From assembly GCA_023399355.1 (NCBI GenBank), contig JAEWQC010000199.1, positions 1-7,777 on the forward strand: 7,777 nucleotides of DNA, written 5' to 3'. The translations under genes and the position numbers were made by a program. Shown here piece by piece: positions 4,722 to 7,777 of the stretch; position 1 is the first letter of the stretch; every line of letters starts with the position of its first letter. Below the pieces are notes generated by a model. It saw only the letters and a program-made list of their open reading frames with translations. It had not been told where the DNA came from and made no database searches. The stretch is from Bacillota bacterium (GTDB lineage Bacteria > Bacillota > Clostridia > Acetivibrionales > DTU013).

Positions 4722-5702
4722 GTGATAAAATTAATGAATTTTTCGAACCATCCATCTGATTTGGACAGGTTCTCAGGTGATTATAACCAAGTAAAACAAT
4801 TTTTTGTGAAACATGATTTTCAAGGGATGGAGATCATTCAGAATACTCAATGGGATGCAGGGATTATTCCTTCTTCCATGATTGTAGGACTGCATATGCG
4901 CTTCTGGCCGATCTGGCTTGATTTTTGGAGGAATGATAAGGCAGAGCTTTTAAGGCAGTTCGGAGATGAGGCATCCTATTCGTATTATTACGGAGGAAAA
5001 ACAAGGGAATCCATCATGGAATACTACCGTAATGAGATTAGAACTGCACGGGATATGGACATCCGATACGTGGTTTTTCATGTGAGCCATGTTCAGCTTG
5101 AACACTGCTATAATTACCGCTTTACTTACACTGATGATGATGTCGTTGATGCTTTTATCGAAATGATCAATGAATTGCTGGACGGTGTCCATTCAAATTT
5201 CGACTTGCTGCTGGAAAATCAATGGTGGCCAGGTCTTACGCTTCTGGATAAAAGGATTGCCACCCGGCTGATGAAGGAAATCCGGTATCCTAACAAAGGC
5301 TTTATGCTGGATATAGGGCATTTGATGAATACCAACACAGAACTGGCGACAGAAACGCAAGCTGTTGAGTATATTTGCAAAACGCTCGGGAAACTGGAGG
5401 AACTGGCTGCTTGCATCAAGGGGATACACCTCAACAGTTCACTTTCCGGAGAATATGTAAGAAAGCGGATTCAGGCAGATACCAGTTATAATACAAAGGA
5501 GAACTTTTTCGATAATTATCTCAAGGTATACGAACATGTTTCCAGAATAGACAGGCATCTTCCTTTTACCCATCCGTCGATAAAGCGGGTAATGGACCTT
5601 GTTGATCCCAAATACCTGGTTTATGAATTTATTACGGACTCTTTTAAACAATTGGAGCAATATGTGATAACTCAGAATTGTGTGTTGGAGTATGACTTAT
5701 AG
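4722..5702 (+). CDS. Sugar phosphate isomerase/epimerase-like TIM-barrel protein
   Basis: A 326-residue cytoplasmic protein of the xylose isomerase-like / AP endonuclease 2 TIM-barrel superfamily. Strand-end residues typical of its metal site are visible: Glu37 (GMEII), His58 (GLH), His120 and His123 (VVFHVSH), Glu165 (LLLEN), Asp197 and His200 (MLDIGH), His236 (GIHLN) and Glu302 (VYEF). The family uses such a site, often with Zn2+ or Mn2+, for isomerase, epimerase or phosphodiesterase chemistry. GTG 4722 is preferred because AAAGGAAGG (4706-4714) sits 7 bases before it and gives the start MIKLMNFSNH. An upstream GTG at 4641 adds 27 residues but has almost no gap to its purine run. The nearest control element upstream is the cobalamin riboswitch, although a terminator intervenes. 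The superfamily includes the cobamide-remodelling enzyme CbiR; whether this protein acts on cobamides is a hypothesis only. No specific substrate can be assigned. Confidence 0.75.
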   Translation: MIKLMNFSNHPSDLDRFSGDYNQVKQFFVKHDFQGMEIIQNTQWDAGIIPSSMIVGLHMRFWPIWLDFWRNDKAELLRQFGDEASYSYYYGGKTRESIMEYYRNEIRTARDMDIRYVVFHVSHVQLEHCYNYRFTYTDDDVVDAFIEMINELLDGVHSNFDLLLENQWWPGLTLLDKRIATRLMKEIRYPNKGFMLDIGHLMNTNTELATETQAVEYICKTLGKLEELAACIKGIHLNSSLSGEYVRKRIQADTSYNTKENFFDNYLKVYEHVSRIDRHLPFTHPSIKRVMDLVDPKYLVYEFITDSFKQLEQYVITQNCVLEYDL

Positions 5703-5792
5703 CAGAGGAACGGTTTACTGAAGAGAAAAATCAGATGAATGACAGGAGGGATGTAAAAAATAGTCTGTTGGCTGTGGTGTCCAGCCTTATGT

Positions 5793-5813
5793 TAAGGGTA
5801 CCTTATTTTTTTT
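5793..5813 (+). terminator. Probable intrinsic terminator after the TIM-barrel gene
   Basis: TAAGG (5793-5797) and CCTTA (5801-5805) form a five-pair stem with loop GTA, followed by eight T residues (5806-5813). The stem is short. The same TAAGG can pair instead with an upstream CCTTA (5785-5789), so the hairpin may be conditional. Confidence 0.45.
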
Positions 5814-5840
5814 CGAGCCATACATCACATCATTAAAGCA

Positions 5841-5849
5841 TGATATAGT
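5841..5849 (+). promoter_or_regulatory. Extended -10 promoter for ridA
   Basis: TGaTATAGT (5841-5849) is an extended -10 element with one mismatch in the hexamer. No good -35 is visible, which extended -10 promoters can tolerate. It lies after the terminator at 5793-5813 and about 36 bases before the ridA start. Confidence 0.4.
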
Positions 5850-5884
5850 ATTTAATAAATCAATAAAGAGAGGAACTACTTATA

Positions 5885-6259
5885 ATGCGAAAAGCAATTA
5901 CATCCCCAAAAGCCGCTGCGGTCGGCCCATATTCTCATGGCGTAGATTCGGAGGGACTACTGTTCCTATCCGGTCAGACTCCCATTGATCCCGGTACCGG
6001 AAAACTGGTTGTGGGAAATATACAGGAGCAGACGCAGCAGTGCTTTGACAATTTGCGCGCAATCATTGAGGCGGCTGGTTTAACCATGGACCATGTGCAA
6101 AAGGTAAATGTGTTTTTAACAGACATGGGCAACTTTTCGGCCATGAATGAAATATACCAGCAACAGTTTACAATACCGTATCCTGCAAGGACGACCATCG
6201 GCGTTTCGAGCCTGCCGCTGGGCGCTTCTGTTGAAATCGAGATGATTGCGCACAGATAG
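5885..6259 (+). CDS. ridA: RidA family reactive imine/enamine deaminase
   Basis: This 124-residue cytoplasmic protein belongs to the RidA (YjgF/YER057c/UK114) family, homotrimers that hydrolyse reactive 2-aminoacrylate and other imines released by pyridoxal phosphate enzymes. The length is typical. Family features appear in order: GPYSHGV near the N-terminus with Tyr16, LFLSGQTPIDPGTG (26-39), the QTQQCFDNLRAIIEAAG helix, and the signature PARTTIGVSSLPLGASVEIE (100-119). The catalytic arginine (Arg105 in E. coli) is present as Arg102 and the active-site glutamate as Glu118, so this should be an active deaminase rather than one of the Arg-lacking subfamilies. ATG 5885 follows AGAGAGGA (5867-5873). 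It appears to be a single-gene unit between a terminator and an A/T-rich gap; no neighbour indicates a special substrate. Confidence 0.93.
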   Translation: MRKAITSPKAAAVGPYSHGVDSEGLLFLSGQTPIDPGTGKLVVGNIQEQTQQCFDNLRAIIEAAGLTMDHVQKVNVFLTDMGNFSAMNEIYQQQFTIPYPARTTIGVSSLPLGASVEIEMIAHR

Positions 6260-6533
6260 AGGCAGCTTCAGAACTATTATGCACTTAACAGAATATTAGC
6301 ATATAATAATATAAAGATATAAAGATATAAGAATATATATCATAGATTGATAGAGGTGCAACAATACTCTGCTTCATTAAAGTGTATTACAAAGTATTGT
6401 TATACGGAAATATTAGTTATTTAAATTAAAAGTAAATGCTATATGACAAAATAATTTACATTTTTGCTATTATATTATATTATGTTGAATAATTACATTT
6501 GTAATACATAAAAAACAGAAATGAGGTTGTGAT
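6260..6533. other. A/T-rich intergenic region
   Basis: Nothing coding is visible. The region begins with near-repetitive ATATAA/AAGATAT tracts (about 6301-6345). It then has a nine-pair inverted repeat, AACAATACT 6360-6368 with AGTATTGTT 6393-6401, whose left arm can also pair with GTATT at 6384-6388. The hydrolase promoter follows at 6455-6483. No strong terminator for ridA is evident. Confidence 0.5.
6455..6483 (+). promoter_or_regulatory. Sigma-A type promoter for the secreted hydrolase gene
   Basis: TTTACA (6455-6460) and TATTAT (6478-6483) are separated by the ideal 17 bases, and each hexamer has one mismatch from consensus. Transcription would begin near 6490, giving a leader of about 45 nt. 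The A/T-rich region before the -35 may act as an UP-like element. Confidence 0.6.
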
Positions 6534-7777
6534 ATGGCTAAAACAGTCAAAAAAGTTATCTCAGTTGTATTGGCACTTTCTTTCTTGTTATGCGTACCAT
6601 TGTTGGCAGAGGGAGTTGCCAAATCGGTTAAAGTTATATTAAGTCCTGTTATAGTTAAAATCGACAGCAAAGTTATTAGTGGTGACAAGTTAAACTACAA
6701 AGGGGATATTTATGTAAAAATCAAGGATGTAGCACTCTTGACTAACAAAACGTATAAAACGGATAAGAACGGTAATATTAGTCTGGAAAGTAAAGTGCAG
6801 GCTGTGAAGACTCCGCCATCCACAACGTCGGGTTCTGGTGTGACAGTATCGCCGACATCCACACCGAAGCCCACACCCACACCTGTGTCTGATCCATTGA
6901 CACTCGATAGGGTAGATTCAAATATGTGGAAGCTTTCTGCACCGGAAGACCAGGGTTTGGACTCTACTGTTCTTAACAAGACGGAATCCGTAATAGCAAA
7001 TAATTATGCGGCAGTGTCCAGTTTTCTGGTTGTAAGGCATGGAAGGCTGGTATATGAAAAATATTTCAACAATAGGGGCAGGGATTCCGCGCAGCACGTA
7101 TTCTCCGTTACGAAGAGCTTTACTTCTGCACTCACAGGAATTGCAATGCAAAAAGGATTTATTAAAAGTGTAAACCAGAAGCTGTCCGAATTTTATCCGG
7201 AATTCATGACATCGGAAGCAGATGCAAGAGTGAAGGATATTACAATCAGGCAAATACTCTCGATGACTGATGGTCTGGAATCCGTAGGGACGCATTTAGA
7301 TGCCTGGGAACATAGTTCCGATTGGGTAAAGGCTGCAATTGACTGCAGAATGCTGAACGACCCTGGAACAAAATTCATCTATAATACAGGGATGGCGCAC
7401 ATAATGGGCGCTATTGTATCCAAAACGACCGGTATGAGCCTGAGGGACTTTGCTGTGAACAACCTTTTCAATCCGCTTGGAATTACTAATTTTCAATGGC
7501 AGACGGATACCTCCGGGCGTAATGGGGGTGGACATCTTTTATACCTGACATCCAGAGATATGGCGAAATTCGGATATCTGTATCTGATGAATGGGAAATG
7601 GAACGGCGTTCAGGTGCTGCCAAGTGAGTGGATCAAGGAAACATATACGGAAAAATCGGATCCGGGCGACGGCAGGAAATATGGATACTTTTGGTGGCTG
7701 GAGAAAAAGTGGGATTCTGTCAGAAATAAAAACATAGAGATTTATTCTGCAAATGGATATGGAGGGCAGTATATATC
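6534..7777 (+). CDS. Secreted serine hydrolase, class C beta-lactamase fold (3' end beyond the window)
   Basis: The first 414 residues of an exported enzyme are visible; the stop is outside the window. A Sec signal peptide covers residues 1-25 (MAKTVKK, then a hydrophobic core to LLA). Residues about 31-85 resemble a short copper amine oxidase N-terminal-like (stalk) domain, with strands VKVILSPVIVKI and GDIYVKIKDVA. A Pro/Thr/Ser-rich linker (93-120, with PTSTPKPTPTP) leads to the catalytic domain from about 130. There SVTK (191-194) gives the nucleophile Ser191 and Lys194 of the SxxK motif, YNT (283-285) is the YxN-type second motif, and GYGG (408-411) stands where the third motif is expected. 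The SSFLVVRHGRLVYEKY stretch is typical of PF00144 esterase/6-aminohexanoate-hydrolase relatives, so an esterase, amidase or peptidase is likelier than a true beta-lactamase. ATG 6534 follows GAGGT (6523-6527). The substrate is unknown. Confidence 0.85.
   Translation, partial: MAKTVKKVISVVLALSFLLCVPLLAEGVAKSVKVILSPVIVKIDSKVISGDKLNYKGDIYVKIKDVALLTNKTYKTDKNGNISLESKVQAVKTPPSTTSGSGVTVSPTSTPKPTPTPVSDPLTLDRVDSNMWKLSAPEDQGLDSTVLNKTESVIANNYAAVSSFLVVRHGRLVYEKYFNNRGRDSAQHVFSVTKSFTSALTGIAMQKGFIKSVNQKLSEFYPEFMTSEADARVKDITIRQILSMTDGLESVGTHLDAWEHSSDWVKAAIDCRMLNDPGTKFIYNTGMAHIMGAIVSKTTGMSLRDFAVNNLFNPLGITNFQWQTDTSGRNGGGHLLYLTSRDMAKFGYLYLMNGKWNGVQVLPSEWIKETYTEKSDPGDGRKYGYFWWLEKKWDSVRNKNIEIYSANGYGGQYI

Noticed and set aside
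5735..5836. 33-codon frame starting MNDRRDVKNSLL
   Set aside because: It runs through the probable terminator after the TIM-barrel gene, has no good ribosome site and no family resemblance.
1..7777. CRISPR arrays, tRNA or rRNA genes, insertion sequences
   Set aside because: No regularly spaced repeats, cloverleaf sequences, ribosomal RNA segments or transposase fragments were seen on either strand.

Overview
The window looks like chromosome from a low-GC Gram-positive anaerobe of the class Clostridia. The basis is purine-rich Shine-Dalgarno sites, some GTG/TTG starts, A/T-rich spacers, intrinsic terminators and family content (CooT, DUF3842, EcfT-type CbiQ, YezD-like remnant). This is inference; no rRNA or phylogenetic marker is present. 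Every gene I can support lies on the + strand.

Layout. (1) 1-414: a spacer with a good sigma-A promoter (172-200) and a leader of roughly 200 nt. (2) 415-1037: a DUF3842 gene followed closely by a CooT-type nickel-binding protein gene. (3) 1030-1193: a second promoter, overlapping the end of cooT, then a leader of about 125 nt. It carries a long terminator hairpin (1126-1167) and an overlapping alternative hairpin, an arrangement typical of riboswitch attenuation. (4) 1194-3802: cbiM (with a fused CbiN/NikN-like C-terminus), cbiQ and cbiO, a complete ECF-type Ni2+/Co2+ importer. CbiM has the Met1-His2 and His67 metal-site residues, and CbiO ends in a His-rich tail. (5) 3870-4110: a promoter and a clear cobalamin riboswitch. 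(6) 4156-4322: a broken YezD/DUF2292-like small gene with one nonsense codon and one frameshift. (7) 4323-4721: a non-coding stretch with a branched terminator and other possible RNA structure. (8) 4722-5702: a TIM-barrel protein of the xylose isomerase/AP endonuclease 2 type. (9) 5885-6259: a RidA enamine/imine deaminase. (10) 6534-end: a secreted serine hydrolase (class C beta-lactamase fold) with its own promoter, cut off by the window edge.

How it fits together. The first half reads as a transition-metal uptake and handling module: CooT binds Ni2+ in known homologues, DUF3842 is an uncharacterised partner, and CbiMQO imports Ni2+ or Co2+. The cobalamin riboswitch lies after the transporter rather than before it. 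The metal importer is therefore probably controlled by its own leader, perhaps by metal, while B12 controls what lies downstream. The first gene behind the riboswitch has decayed, and the next intact one is the TIM-barrel protein. That raises the possibility of a cobamide-related role, since a member of the same superfamily (CbiR) remodels cobamides. The strongest leads are the unidentified cbiM leader, the DUF3842-CooT pair, and the riboswitch/pseudogene/TIM-barrel segment.
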